11,195 bases of DNA from Muribaculaceae bacterium (lineage in GTDB: Bacteria; Bacteroidota; Bacteroidia; Bacteroidales; Muribaculaceae), in contig JAIDJJ010000425.1 of NCBI GenBank assembly GCA_029052265.1, forward strand, positions 1-11,195, read 5' to 3'. Below, one piece after another: positions 1 through 6,864 of the stretch. The notes under the pieces were generated by a model that saw only the letters and a list, made by a program, of their open reading frames with translations, ran no database searches and had not been told where the DNA came from. The position numbers were made by a program, and so were the translations under genes. Numbering within the stretch: position 1 is the first letter of the stretch; every line of letters starts with the position of its first letter.

Positions 1-248
1 ATTCAAGAATGGGCTATAAGCCTGTGACTTTTTCCGAGCTTACAGACGATGAAGAGTTCTGGCGAGGATGCGAGGGGTGCAGGAACTACGATATCCTGCA
101 GCGCAACAACAGGAAGATGTGCCTTTGCACAGGCATGCTCTTCGATCCGCAGCAGCCCCTGGCAGAAAAAGACCGTCCCAACCCTTATTACATGAAATTC
201 AAAAACACCCTCAACAAGATGCTGCATCTTAAAAGGGTGGAGCGATGA
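1..248 (+). CDS. C-terminal end of a GNAT-family N-acyltransferase (5' end outside window), candidate N-acylglutamate synthase
   Basis: This is the 3' part of a longer gene. The frame is open to the window edge and the first two bases (AT) fit an Asn codon, giving N-S-R-M-G-Y-K-P-V. That resembles the Asn-x-x-x-Gly-Tyr strand typical of the C-terminal end of GNAT folds, so the ATG at 9 is probably an internal Met. After it comes a roughly 75-residue tail with TFSELTDD, a CxxC (GCEGC), NYDIL, and a CxC (KMCLCTG), then a basic end. I recall similar cysteine-bearing GNAT proteins encoded between argR and argG in Bacteroides; that is memory, not a search. The position 295 bases before argG, together with the lack of any other argA in the cluster, suggests it acylates glutamate (acetyl or succinyl donor). 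The function is inference. The family call is moderately firm although only the end is visible. The four Cys could bind a metal. Confidence 0.6.
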   Translation, partial: SRMGYKPVTFSELTDDEEFWRGCEGCRNYDILQRNNRKMCLCTGMLFDPQQPLAEKDRPNPYYMKFKNTLNKMLHLKRVER

Positions 249-340
249 CCGCGTCCGGGAGGGCGCTTTCAGAGTCTGAAGACAGTCATGCGTATATCAA
301 TGCGTGATTGTTCAATCTTTCGTAGGCTTATGAGTAGCTG

Positions 341-430
341 TTGATCGCATTAATCATAACTTATACTTGTTGTCAGTCCGGTAATGTTTGAAATTCATAT
401 TTGATCGGCAATCATAGTATTTATGCCTTG
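341..430. repeat. Imperfect direct repeat, about 60-base period, in the argG leader
   Basis: Bases 341-369 (TTGATCGCATTAATCATAAC...) and 401-430 (TTGATCGGCAATCATAG...) align with small gaps. They share TTGATCG, AATCATA, TTAT and CTTG in the same order. This may be an old tandem duplication or chance similarity in AT-rich DNA. No open reading frame runs through it. The rest of the 249-543 gap holds only short inverted repeats (268-280 TTCAGA-G-TCTGAA; 306-317 GATTG-TT-CAATC), neither with a U-tract. Confidence 0.3.
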
Positions 431-451
431 AGAGAGCGGCTGCGTGATATA

Positions 452-484
452 TCTGATTATTCAACACATGTGTATCTATCGTTG
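452..484 (+). promoter_or_regulatory. Weak candidate promoter for argG
   Basis: TATCGTTG at 477-484 matches the Bacteroidetes -7 consensus TAnnTTTG with one mismatch. TCTG at 452-455 lies 21 bases upstream, where the -33 TTTG element would sit. The spacer contains a perfect 10-base palindrome ACACATGTGT (464-473). Transcription would start near 490, placing the ARG box at 506-519 just downstream. The match is weak and other start sites are possible. Confidence 0.3.
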
Positions 485-505
485 TTTTATATCAGGGACT
501 GTCTG

Positions 506-519
506 CGAATTTAAATTCA
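506..519. promoter_or_regulatory. ARG box (candidate ArgR operator) before argG
   Basis: CGAATTTAAATTCA matches 13 of 14 positions of the ArgR consensus TGAATwwwwATTCA and contains a perfect 12-base palindrome, GAATTTAAATTC. It ends 24 bases before the argG start codon, a position suited to arginine-dependent repression of the whole cluster. ArgR usually binds paired boxes about 21 bases apart. I found no convincing second box at that spacing; the 10/14 sequence ending at 463 is weak. The call rests on the sequence match plus the arginine genes that follow. No argR is visible in the window. Confidence 0.55.
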
Positions 520-543
520 ACAAGAAATCGAAATCATTTAATC

Positions 544-1761
544 ATGACAGAAAACAATAAAAAGAAGGTGCTACTCGCCTTCAGCGGAGGTCTCGACACC
601 TCTTTCGCAGTGAAATATCTATCTGAGGATCTCGGATATGAAGTGCATACGGCAATAGCAAACACCGGAGGGTTCTCTGAGGAGGATCTCAAGATTATTG
701 CCGAGAAGGCTCAAAGACTTGGAGCTGCATCTCATGCCACGCTCGACATAACCCGGGATTACTACGAAAAGAGTATAAAATATATGGTGGCGGGGAATGT
801 CCTCCGCAATGGCACATATCCCATCTCCGTAAGTTCCGAGCGTATTTTTCAGGCGATCGCCACTATAGAATATGCTAAAAAAATCGGTGCGGATGCTATA
901 GCCCACGGCTCTACCGGAGCCGGGAATGATCAGGTGCGCTTTGATCTTACTTTCCAGATCCTTGCCCCTGAGATAGAAATCATCACACCCACACGTGACC
1001 TCACCCTTACACGTGAATATGAGATAGAATACTTGAAAAAACACGGTTATGAGGCAGATTTCAAGAAGCTTGAATATTCTATCAACAAGGGTCTGTGGGG
1101 CACGTCAATCGGAGGAAAGGAGACACTGCATTCCGACCAGACACTTCCCGACGAGGCATACCCTTCTCAGGTGACAGCCACAGAGCCTGAAAAACTTACC
1201 ATTTCTTTCAAGGAGGGTGAGATCTCGGCAGTCAACGGAAAGGAATATTCTGATAAAGTTGAGGCAATACGTGAGGTGGAAAGAATAGGCTCACGCTTCG
1301 GCATCGGAAGAGACATGCATATCGGAGATACTATCATCGGTATCAAAGGGCGTGTCGGATTTGAGGCTGCCGGCCCGATCCTGATAATCGCCGCACACAA
1401 AATGCTTGAAAAGCATACGCTCACAAAATGGCAGCAGTATTGGAAAGACCAGGTCGGCACATGGTATGGTATGTTCCTGCACGAGGCGCAGTATCTTGAG
1501 CCGGTGATGCGCGACATCGAGAAAATGCTTGAAAGTTCGCAGAGAAATGTGACAGGCACGGTAGAGATTATTCTTCGTCCGCTCTCTTATACCCTTGTAG
1601 GCGTGGATTCTCCATTCGATCTTATGAAAACCGATTTCGGTGAATATGGAGAGGTCAACAAGGCATGGACCGCCGATGATGTCAAGGGCTTCACGAAGAT
1701 TCTTGGCAACCAGATGAAGATATATCATAACAATCAGGTTAAAAACGGAAAGGCGGAATAA
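544..1761 (+). CDS. argG: Argininosuccinate synthase
   Basis: Joins citrulline and aspartate using ATP (released as AMP and pyrophosphate) to give argininosuccinate, the penultimate step of arginine synthesis, in the cytoplasm. The 405-residue length is normal for the family. The N-terminal PP-loop SGGLDTS (residues 14-20) binds ATP. HGSTGAGNDQVRFD (121-134) is the second ATP/substrate motif; Ala126 stands where many bacterial enzymes have Lys (TGKGNDQ), and I recall the same STGAGNDQ form in Bacteroides ArgG. VGFEAAGP and the conserved C-terminal segment (KWQQYWKDQ, LHEAQYLEPVMRD) are intact. The start is the first ATG after the leader. argC begins 4 bases after the stop, so the two are almost certainly cotranscribed. 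It is the first gene after the ARG box and the likely entry point of the operon, although it acts late in the pathway. Confidence 0.97.
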   Translation: MTENNKKKVLLAFSGGLDTSFAVKYLSEDLGYEVHTAIANTGGFSEEDLKIIAEKAQRLGAASHATLDITRDYYEKSIKYMVAGNVLRNGTYPISVSSERIFQAIATIEYAKKIGADAIAHGSTGAGNDQVRFDLTFQILAPEIEIITPTRDLTLTREYEIEYLKKHGYEADFKKLEYSINKGLWGTSIGGKETLHSDQTLPDEAYPSQVTATEPEKLTISFKEGEISAVNGKEYSDKVEAIREVERIGSRFGIGRDMHIGDTIIGIKGRVGFEAAGPILIIAAHKMLEKHTLTKWQQYWKDQVGTWYGMFLHEAQYLEPVMRDIEKMLESSQRNVTGTVEIILRPLSYTLVGVDSPFDLMKTDFGEYGEVNKAWTADDVKGFTKILGNQMKIYHNNQVKNGKAE

Positions 1762-1765
1762 TAAA

Positions 1766-2737
1766 GTGAAGAAAAAAATAGGAATTATCGGAGGCGCCGG
1801 CTATACAGCCGGCGAACTCCTGCGTCTTCTTATCAACCATCCGGAAGTGGAAGTCGCCTTTGTTCATTCCACAAGCAATGCCGGTCAGCCGGTCACATCG
1901 GTACACGGCGGTCTTTTGGGAGAGACGGATCTTATATTCTCCGACAGTCATCCTTTAGATGAGGTGGATGTGCTGTTTCTTTGCTCCGCACATGGTCACA
2001 GCCGCAAATTTTGGGAAGAAAACGAGCGGCCTGCCGGATTGAAAGTGGTGGATCTCGCCCAGGATTTCCGGGATGAAAGCAACGGATATGTTTACGGACT
2101 TCCTGAAGTGAATGCCAGTAGGATCGCGTCGTCTGATTCCGTAGCCAATCCCGGATGTTTCGCAACAGCATTGCAGCTGTCTCTTCTCCCTCTTGCGGCA
2201 GCCGGTATGCTCCCTGTAAATGGAGAGATAAATGTGGTGGCTCTTACAGGTTCTACCGGGGCGGGTGTCAAACCCGGAGCAACCACGCATTTCAGCTGGC
2301 GTAATGACAATGTGTCGGTATATAAACCGTTTACACATCAGCATCTCAAAGAGATAGGAATGACGCTTGACCAACTGCAGCCCGGGAATGCATGCCGTAT
2401 AAATTTCGTGCCCATGAGGGGAGATTTCGCAAGAGGTATATTTGCAGTGACGACAGTCGATTGCACCCTGTCGGAAGAGGAGGTGACGAAACTGTATAGT
2501 GAATATTACAAAGAATCTCCTTTCACGGTAATAAGCGACAGCCCCATAGATCTCAAGCAGGCAGTAAATACAAACAAAGCGGTCATACATGTGGAGATTC
2601 ATGACAATAAGTTGCTTGTCACATGTGCCGAAGACAACCTTTTGAAAGGGGCGTCAGGGCAAGCCGTGCAGAACATGAACATAATGCTCGGTTTTGACCA
2701 ACGTACAGGATTGCGACTGAAACCATCCGCTTTTTAA
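1766..2737 (+). CDS. argC: N-acyl-gamma-glutamyl-phosphate reductase
   Basis: Reduces N-acylglutamyl phosphate to the semialdehyde with NADPH. The acyl group is probably succinyl here, judging from ArgF' downstream. The 323-residue protein shows the N-terminal Rossmann motif GIIGGAGYTAGELL (6-19), the active-site cysteine Cys131 in NPGCFAT, the GSTGAGVKPG loop (162-171) and the HQH pair (191-193), which aligns with the catalytic His region (HxHxxEI) of the family. The start codon is GTG, 4 bases after the argG stop. There is no ATG before the Rossmann motif, and MKKKIGIIGG is the expected N-terminus. A non-ATG start so close to the upstream stop suggests translational coupling with argG. Confidence 0.96.
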   Translation: MKKKIGIIGGAGYTAGELLRLLINHPEVEVAFVHSTSNAGQPVTSVHGGLLGETDLIFSDSHPLDEVDVLFLCSAHGHSRKFWEENERPAGLKVVDLAQDFRDESNGYVYGLPEVNASRIASSDSVANPGCFATALQLSLLPLAAAGMLPVNGEINVVALTGSTGAGVKPGATTHFSWRNDNVSVYKPFTHQHLKEIGMTLDQLQPGNACRINFVPMRGDFARGIFAVTTVDCTLSEEEVTKLYSEYYKESPFTVISDSPIDLKQAVNTNKAVIHVEIHDNKLLVTCAEDNLLKGASGQAVQNMNIMLGFDQRTGLRLKPSAF

Positions 2738-2756
2738 TAATCTTTATTTTTTTGTC

Positions 2757-3878
2757 ATGACTCTTTTTGATGTATACTCACTTTATGATATCGAACCCGT
2801 AAAAGGTGAGGGCTCTTATGTCTTCACAGAAGACGGGACAAAGTACCTTGATCTTTACGGAGGCCATGCTGTCATTTCGATAGGGCATGCGCATCCGGAA
2901 TACGTTAAAGCCATATCGGAGCAGGTCGCAAATCTCGGTTTTTATTCCAATTCCGTTCAAAATTCCCTGCAACACAAATTGGCGGATAAACTTGGGAAGG
3001 CTTCGGGATATGATGATTATTCATTATTCCTGTGCAATTCCGGCGCAGAAGCAAATGAGAATGCCATAAAGCTTGCCTCGTTCACCACCGGCAGGGAAAA
3101 CATACTTGCATTCGGGAAAGCGTTTCACGGCAGAACTTCCGGCGCGGTGGCGGCTACAGACAATCCCGGCATAAGGTCACGTTTCAATGAGACAAACAAT
3201 GTGACTTTTGTCCCTCTCAATGATTTTGATGCGGTTCATACGGTGCTTGATACCAGAGAATACGCGGCTGTCATTATAGAGGGGATTCAGGGTGTGGCAG
3301 GCATACATGAGCCTTCTGATGAGTTTCTACGCTTCCTTATGGATGAATGCAAACGCACGGGCACCATTCTTATCCTTGACGAGATACAGTCGGGCTACGG
3401 AAGATCGGGTAAATTTTTTGCTCACCAATATTCAGGCATCCGTCCGGATATAATAACCTGTGCCAAGGGGATAGCCAATGGATTCCCGGCGGCGGCAGTA
3501 TTGATTTCCCCGTCAATACCAGCAAAGAAAGGTATGTTGGGAACCACTTTCGGCGGCAATCATCTTGCCTGTGCAGCAGCGGTTGCCGTGCTTGATGTGA
3601 TGGAAAAGGAGAATCTTGTGGATAATGCCGCTAAAGTCGGTGATTATCTTATTTCGGAACTTAAAAAACTTCCGAAGGTAACGGATGTAAGAGGCAAGGG
3701 ACTGATGATCGGTTTTGAGGTTGACGGTTTTTCCGGAAGCGAACTGAGAAAGAAACTATTGTTCGAACACAATATTTTCACCGGAGGTGCCGGTCAATTT
3801 ACAGTCCGTCTTCTTCCCGCTCTTTCTCTATCCATGTCTGATGCCGAGCATTTCATCAATATAATGAAACAGTTATGA
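2757..3878 (+). CDS. argD: N-acylornithine aminotransferase (PLP, class III)
   Basis: Transfers an amino group from glutamate to N-acylglutamate semialdehyde, giving N-acylornithine. Seen in the 373 residues: NSGAEANENAIK (94-105), which contacts the cofactor phosphate; FHGRT (123-127); the LDEIQSGYGRSG segment with Asp208 contacting the pyridine nitrogen; and the PLP lysine Lys237 in TCAKGIANGFP. The length is slightly short of the usual 380-400 because the N-terminus begins directly at LFDVYSLYDIEPVKGEGSYV, as I remember it for Bacteroidetes ArgD. The gap from argC is 19 bases and includes a run of seven T. The stop overlaps the argF' start by 4 bases (ATGA), a classic coupling arrangement. 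Class III enzymes can also take succinylornithine, fitting the pathway predicted here. Confidence 0.95.
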   Translation: MTLFDVYSLYDIEPVKGEGSYVFTEDGTKYLDLYGGHAVISIGHAHPEYVKAISEQVANLGFYSNSVQNSLQHKLADKLGKASGYDDYSLFLCNSGAEANENAIKLASFTTGRENILAFGKAFHGRTSGAVAATDNPGIRSRFNETNNVTFVPLNDFDAVHTVLDTREYAAVIIEGIQGVAGIHEPSDEFLRFLMDECKRTGTILILDEIQSGYGRSGKFFAHQYSGIRPDIITCAKGIANGFPAAAVLISPSIPAKKGMLGTTFGGNHLACAAAVAVLDVMEKENLVDNAAKVGDYLISELKKLPKVTDVRGKGLMIGFEVDGFSGSELRKKLLFEHNIFTGGAGQFTVRLLPALSLSMSDAEHFINIMKQL

Positions 3879-4828
3879 AAAAATTCACGAATGTAGCCGA
3901 TATCGGCGATATAAATAAGGCGCTTGCTGAAGCAGCGGAGATAAAGCGCAACCGGTTTGCATATACCGGTCTTGGCAGAAACAAGACATTGATGATGATT
4001 TTCTTTAATTCATCATTGCGCACTCGCCTGTCGACCCAGAAAGCCGCCATGAATCTCGGCATGAATGTCATAGTGCTTGATGTCAATCAGGGCGCCTGGA
4101 AGCTGGAGACGGAACGTGGCGTTATAATGGATGGAGACAAGGCTGAACATCTTCTTGAGGCGATACCTGTCATGGGATGCTATTGCGACATGATAGGGGT
4201 GCGTTCGTTCGCCGGGCTGAAAGACAAGGCGGAAGATTATGAAGACAGGGTCATCGAACAGTTTATACGCTATTCAGGACGTCCTGTGTTCAGCATGGAG
4301 GCTGCCACACGCCATCCTCTTCAAAGTTTTGCAGATCTTATCACGATAGAGGAGTTCAAGACCAAACCTCGTCCAAAGGTGGTGATGACGTGGGCCCCGC
4401 ATCCCCGTGCTTTGCCGCAGGCTGTGCCAAATTCATTTGCTGAATGGATGAATGCGACAGATTATGATTTCGTCATCACTCATCCCGAGGGATATGAACT
4501 TGATCCAAAGTTCGTGGGAAATGCCAGGGTGGAATATGACCAGCGCAAGGCTTTTGAAGGCGCGGATTTTATATATGCGAAGAATTGGTCGGCTTACACT
4601 GATCCCAATTATGGAAAAGTATTGTCTACAGACCGTGGATGGACCGTGGATGCCGAAAAGATGGCACTGACAGACAATGCTTTCTTTATGCACTGCCTTC
4701 CGGTTAGACGCAACATGATTGTGACAGACGACGTGATCGAGTCCGATAGAAGTATTGTCATTCCGGAGGCGGCGAACCGCGAGATTTCTGCCCAGGTTGT
4801 GATCAAGCGTCTTCTTGAATCTTTATAG
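3875..4828 (+). CDS. argF': N-succinylornithine transcarbamylase (SOTCase type)
   Basis: Transfers the carbamoyl group of carbamoyl phosphate to the side-chain amine of an N-acylated ornithine. The 317-residue protein has the carbamoyl-phosphate loop as SSLRTR (46-51), the NQGAWKLE segment with Trp75, the PLQSFADL motif and HCLPVRRN near the C-terminus. It closely resembles, from memory, the Bacteroides fragilis enzyme shown to use N-succinylornithine. Published mutational work on this family found that one residue decides substrate: Glu92 in Xanthomonas acetylornithine transcarbamylase, equivalent to Pro90 in B. fragilis; changing that Glu to Pro, Ser, Val or Ala gave a succinylornithine enzyme. 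Here residue 90 is Ala (GDKAEHLLEAIP), so succinylornithine is the predicted substrate. It is not an ordinary OTCase. The stop codon is TAG. Confidence 0.93.
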   Translation: MKKFTNVADIGDINKALAEAAEIKRNRFAYTGLGRNKTLMMIFFNSSLRTRLSTQKAAMNLGMNVIVLDVNQGAWKLETERGVIMDGDKAEHLLEAIPVMGCYCDMIGVRSFAGLKDKAEDYEDRVIEQFIRYSGRPVFSMEAATRHPLQSFADLITIEEFKTKPRPKVVMTWAPHPRALPQAVPNSFAEWMNATDYDFVITHPEGYELDPKFVGNARVEYDQRKAFEGADFIYAKNWSAYTDPNYGKVLSTDRGWTVDAEKMALTDNAFFMHCLPVRRNMIVTDDVIESDRSIVIPEAANREISAQVVIKRLLESL

Positions 4829-4844
4829 CATAGACAAAAATGAT

Positions 4845-4875
4845 TCCTTGAATGTGACCCGGTCACATTCAAGGA
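4845..4875. repeat. Perfect 31-base palindrome between argF' and argB
   Basis: Two 15-base arms (4845-4859 and 4861-4875) are exact reverse complements around a single C at 4860. In RNA this would form a 14-bp stem with a 3-base loop. There is no following T-run, so a Rho-independent terminator is unlikely. The arms contain TGAAT and ATTCA, the ARG-box half-sites, but 13 bases apart instead of 4, so it is not a standard ARG box. It sits in the largest gap inside the operon (71 bases). It could be a protein-binding site, an mRNA-processing or stability hairpin, or an attenuator that sets argB-argH expression apart. Confidence 0.85.
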
Positions 4876-4899
4876 TATATAAAATTATTACTTACCAGA

Positions 4900-5673
4900 A
4901 TGATCAACGTAGTCAAAATAGGGGGTAATGTCATAGACGATCCTGAGGCTCTTGAAAGATTTCTCAAAAAATTTTCATCGTTAAAAGGGGAAAAAATACT
5001 CGTACACGGAGGTGGGAAAGAAGCCACCCGTATGAGCGAGGGTATGGGAATAAAAGCGAACATGATCGATGGGCGCCGTGTGACAGACCGACAGACCCTT
5101 GATATAGTGACCATGGTCTATGCCGGACTTATAAATAAGCGTATAGTCGCTATGCTTCAAAAGTATGGATGCAATGCGGTGGGGCTGAGCGGAGCCGACG
5201 GGAATGTGATTCCCGCTGTGCGCAGGAGCGCCGTTCCGGTAGATTACGGGCATGTGGGAGATATCTCTGATGCTGACGTTTCCGACAGATTTATAGGCGA
5301 TCTGGTCGGAAGGGGATATGTGCCTGTGTTCTGTGCCATTTGTCATGACTGCCAAGGCGGTTTGCTGAATTGTAACGCGGATTCGGTTGCCGGAGCCGTG
5401 GCGGTCGGTGCGTCACGTGTAGGTCCCTCCCGTCTTATTTATTGTTTTGAGAAGCCCGGAGTGATGACAGATGTGGAAGATGAAAATTCCGTCATCCCTC
5501 TTGTGACCGCCGAATCGTTTAAGATGCTTAAAGACAGTGGGGTGGTGGCTAAAGGGATGATCCCGAAAATTCATAACGCATTGTTGGCAGCCTCGAAGGG
5601 GGTGACAGAAGTCAGAATCTGTAAGGCAGAGGATTTGTGTGAGGAGAGCGGCACAATAGTGAGAATGGAGTGA
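4900..5673 (+). CDS. argB: N-acylglutamate kinase, short arginine-insensitive type
   Basis: Phosphorylates N-acetyl- or N-succinylglutamate with ATP. Amino-acid kinase fold of 257 residues: KIGGN with Lys6 at the N-terminus, HGGG (36-39), the substrate-binding GRRVTD (58-63), NADS with Asn159 and Asp161, and Lys223 in GMIPK. Its length matches the short Escherichia coli form (258). It lacks the extra N-terminal helix of the roughly 290-300 residue arginine-inhibited hexameric kinases, so feedback inhibition at this step is not expected. An unusual feature is four cysteines within 14 residues (145, 148, 151, 158) just before the NAD motif; as I remember, Bacteroides homologues lack most of them. 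It lies 24 bases after the palindrome and 31 bases before the deacylase gene. Confidence 0.95.
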   Translation: MINVVKIGGNVIDDPEALERFLKKFSSLKGEKILVHGGGKEATRMSEGMGIKANMIDGRRVTDRQTLDIVTMVYAGLINKRIVAMLQKYGCNAVGLSGADGNVIPAVRRSAVPVDYGHVGDISDADVSDRFIGDLVGRGYVPVFCAICHDCQGGLLNCNADSVAGAVAVGASRVGPSRLIYCFEKPGVMTDVEDENSVIPLVTAESFKMLKDSGVVAKGMIPKIHNALLAASKGVTEVRICKAEDLCEESGTIVRME

Positions 5674-5704
5674 AATAAGGGATTGGCGAAAATAAGACAA
5701 CAAG

Positions 5705-6817
5705 ATGGAAGATATTGATTTGAGACTCGGGGAGGCTGTGAAATTGTTGCAGCGTTTGATTGCGACACCATCGCCATCACGCGAAGAATCCGCTACGGCA
5801 GACATCTGGGAAAGATGGCTGCTTGACAATGGTGTGGAAAATGTGGAGAGATTTCATAACAATGTATTTGCATTGGCTTCCGGATTTGATCCGTCTCGTC
5901 CGCTTCTCATGCTCAATTCCCATCATGACACAGTGAAGCCTTCGTCATCGTATACCCGCGACCCTTATTCCCCGGAAATTATAGGAGACCGTCTTTATGG
6001 ACTTGGAAGCAACGATGCCGGAGCTTCGGGTGTGGCATTGGCATCTGCATTCCTGTCGCTCAAGGATCGGGATGATCTTTCTGTAAACCTGATGTTCGCG
6101 ATAACAGCGGCAGAGGAGGTTATGGGCGAGAACGGCATGCGTGCATTTCTTCCATATCTCAGGGAAAGAGGGTTGACTCCTGACATGGCTATTGTAGGCG
6201 AACCCACAGGGATGCAGCCCGCTGTGGCAGAACGTGGGCTGGTGGTGCTTGACGGTGTGACCAAAGGAAAATCCGGACATGCCGCCCGCAATGAAGGGAT
6301 AAATGCTATTTATCGGGCTTTGGAAGACATCAGCTCCCTTAAAAATTTTTCAGCACCCGAAGTAAGTGCCACTCTGGGCCCGATAAAAGTTAGTGTGACT
6401 GTTATCAATGCCGGGAGTCAGCATAATGTTGTTCCTGACAGTTGTGGTTATGTCGTGGATGTGCGCACGACAGATGCATATACAAATGAAGAGACAGTTG
6501 CCCTTCTCAGAAATGTGGTCAAATGGAGTGAACTGACCCCTCGCTCCACCCGGATACATGCCTCAGTGATATCCGAAAATCACCCTCTTGTGAAGTCGGC
6601 TGTATCACTCGGCAGAGTTCCGTTCATATCGCCTACCACCTCGGATATGGCACTTATGAACGATATCCCTTCGCTGAAAATTGGTCCGGGGCAGTCATCA
6701 CGTTCTCACACTGCCGATGAATACGTGCTGATTCCGGAAATAAAAGAGGCAATTATAGTTTACCGGCAACTAATAGCCGGTTGTGGCGTGGGCGATATCC
6801 GAAAGGATGCCCGATAA
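5705..6817 (+). CDS. argE: M20-family N-acyl amino-acid deacylase, predicted N-succinylcitrulline desuccinylase
   Basis: Zinc-dependent hydrolase of the ArgE/DapE family, 370 residues. Visible ligand motifs: HHD (His73, Asp75), the bridging Asp104 in GSNDAG, the general base and ligand pair Glu137-Glu138 in TAAEE, Glu166 in VGEPTG, and His335 in SHTADEY. The inserted dimerisation domain starts near residue 180 (GHAARNEGINAI). Annotation pipelines would call it acetylornithine deacetylase. Because the preceding ArgF' carbamoylates the acylated ornithine, the acyl group must come off citrulline instead, so N-succinylcitrulline to citrulline plus succinate is the predicted reaction. This parallels the acetylcitrulline deacetylase that works with acetylornithine transcarbamylase in Xanthomonas. 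The start at 5705 follows a 31-base gap after argB, and no better ATG is seen. Confidence 0.88.
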   Translation: MEDIDLRLGEAVKLLQRLIATPSPSREESATADIWERWLLDNGVENVERFHNNVFALASGFDPSRPLLMLNSHHDTVKPSSSYTRDPYSPEIIGDRLYGLGSNDAGASGVALASAFLSLKDRDDLSVNLMFAITAAEEVMGENGMRAFLPYLRERGLTPDMAIVGEPTGMQPAVAERGLVVLDGVTKGKSGHAARNEGINAIYRALEDISSLKNFSAPEVSATLGPIKVSVTVINAGSQHNVVPDSCGYVVDVRTTDAYTNEETVALLRNVVKWSELTPRSTRIHASVISENHPLVKSAVSLGRVPFISPTTSDMALMNDIPSLKIGPGQSSRSHTADEYVLIPEIKEAIIVYRQLIAGCGVGDIRKDAR

Positions 6818-6864
6818 CGCTCAATTATTACAGATACGTGAAGTTTCCATACAAATTATCAAAT

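Noticed and set aside
9..248. The ATG at 9 as the start of a complete 79-residue gene
   Set aside because: The frame is open to the window edge and the residues before the Met (N-S-R) complete a GNAT-like strand, so it is the end of a longer gene.
1955..2602. 215-codon open frame on the minus strand within argC
   Set aside because: It is antisense to an intact, motif-complete argC, and its translation (many Cys, His and Arg, no motif) looks like a shadow. The same applies to the other long minus-strand frames, for example 9849-10373 against uppP and 5413-5829.
2741..2756. Terminator between argC and argD (run of seven T at 2747-2753)
   Set aside because: No inverted repeat precedes the T-run, and the gap is only 19 bases inside an obvious operon.
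6781..6864. 28-residue N-terminal extension of ArgH
   Set aside because: It overlaps the end of the argE-like gene and the added residues do not resemble ArgH; the Met at 6865 gives the normal N-terminus.
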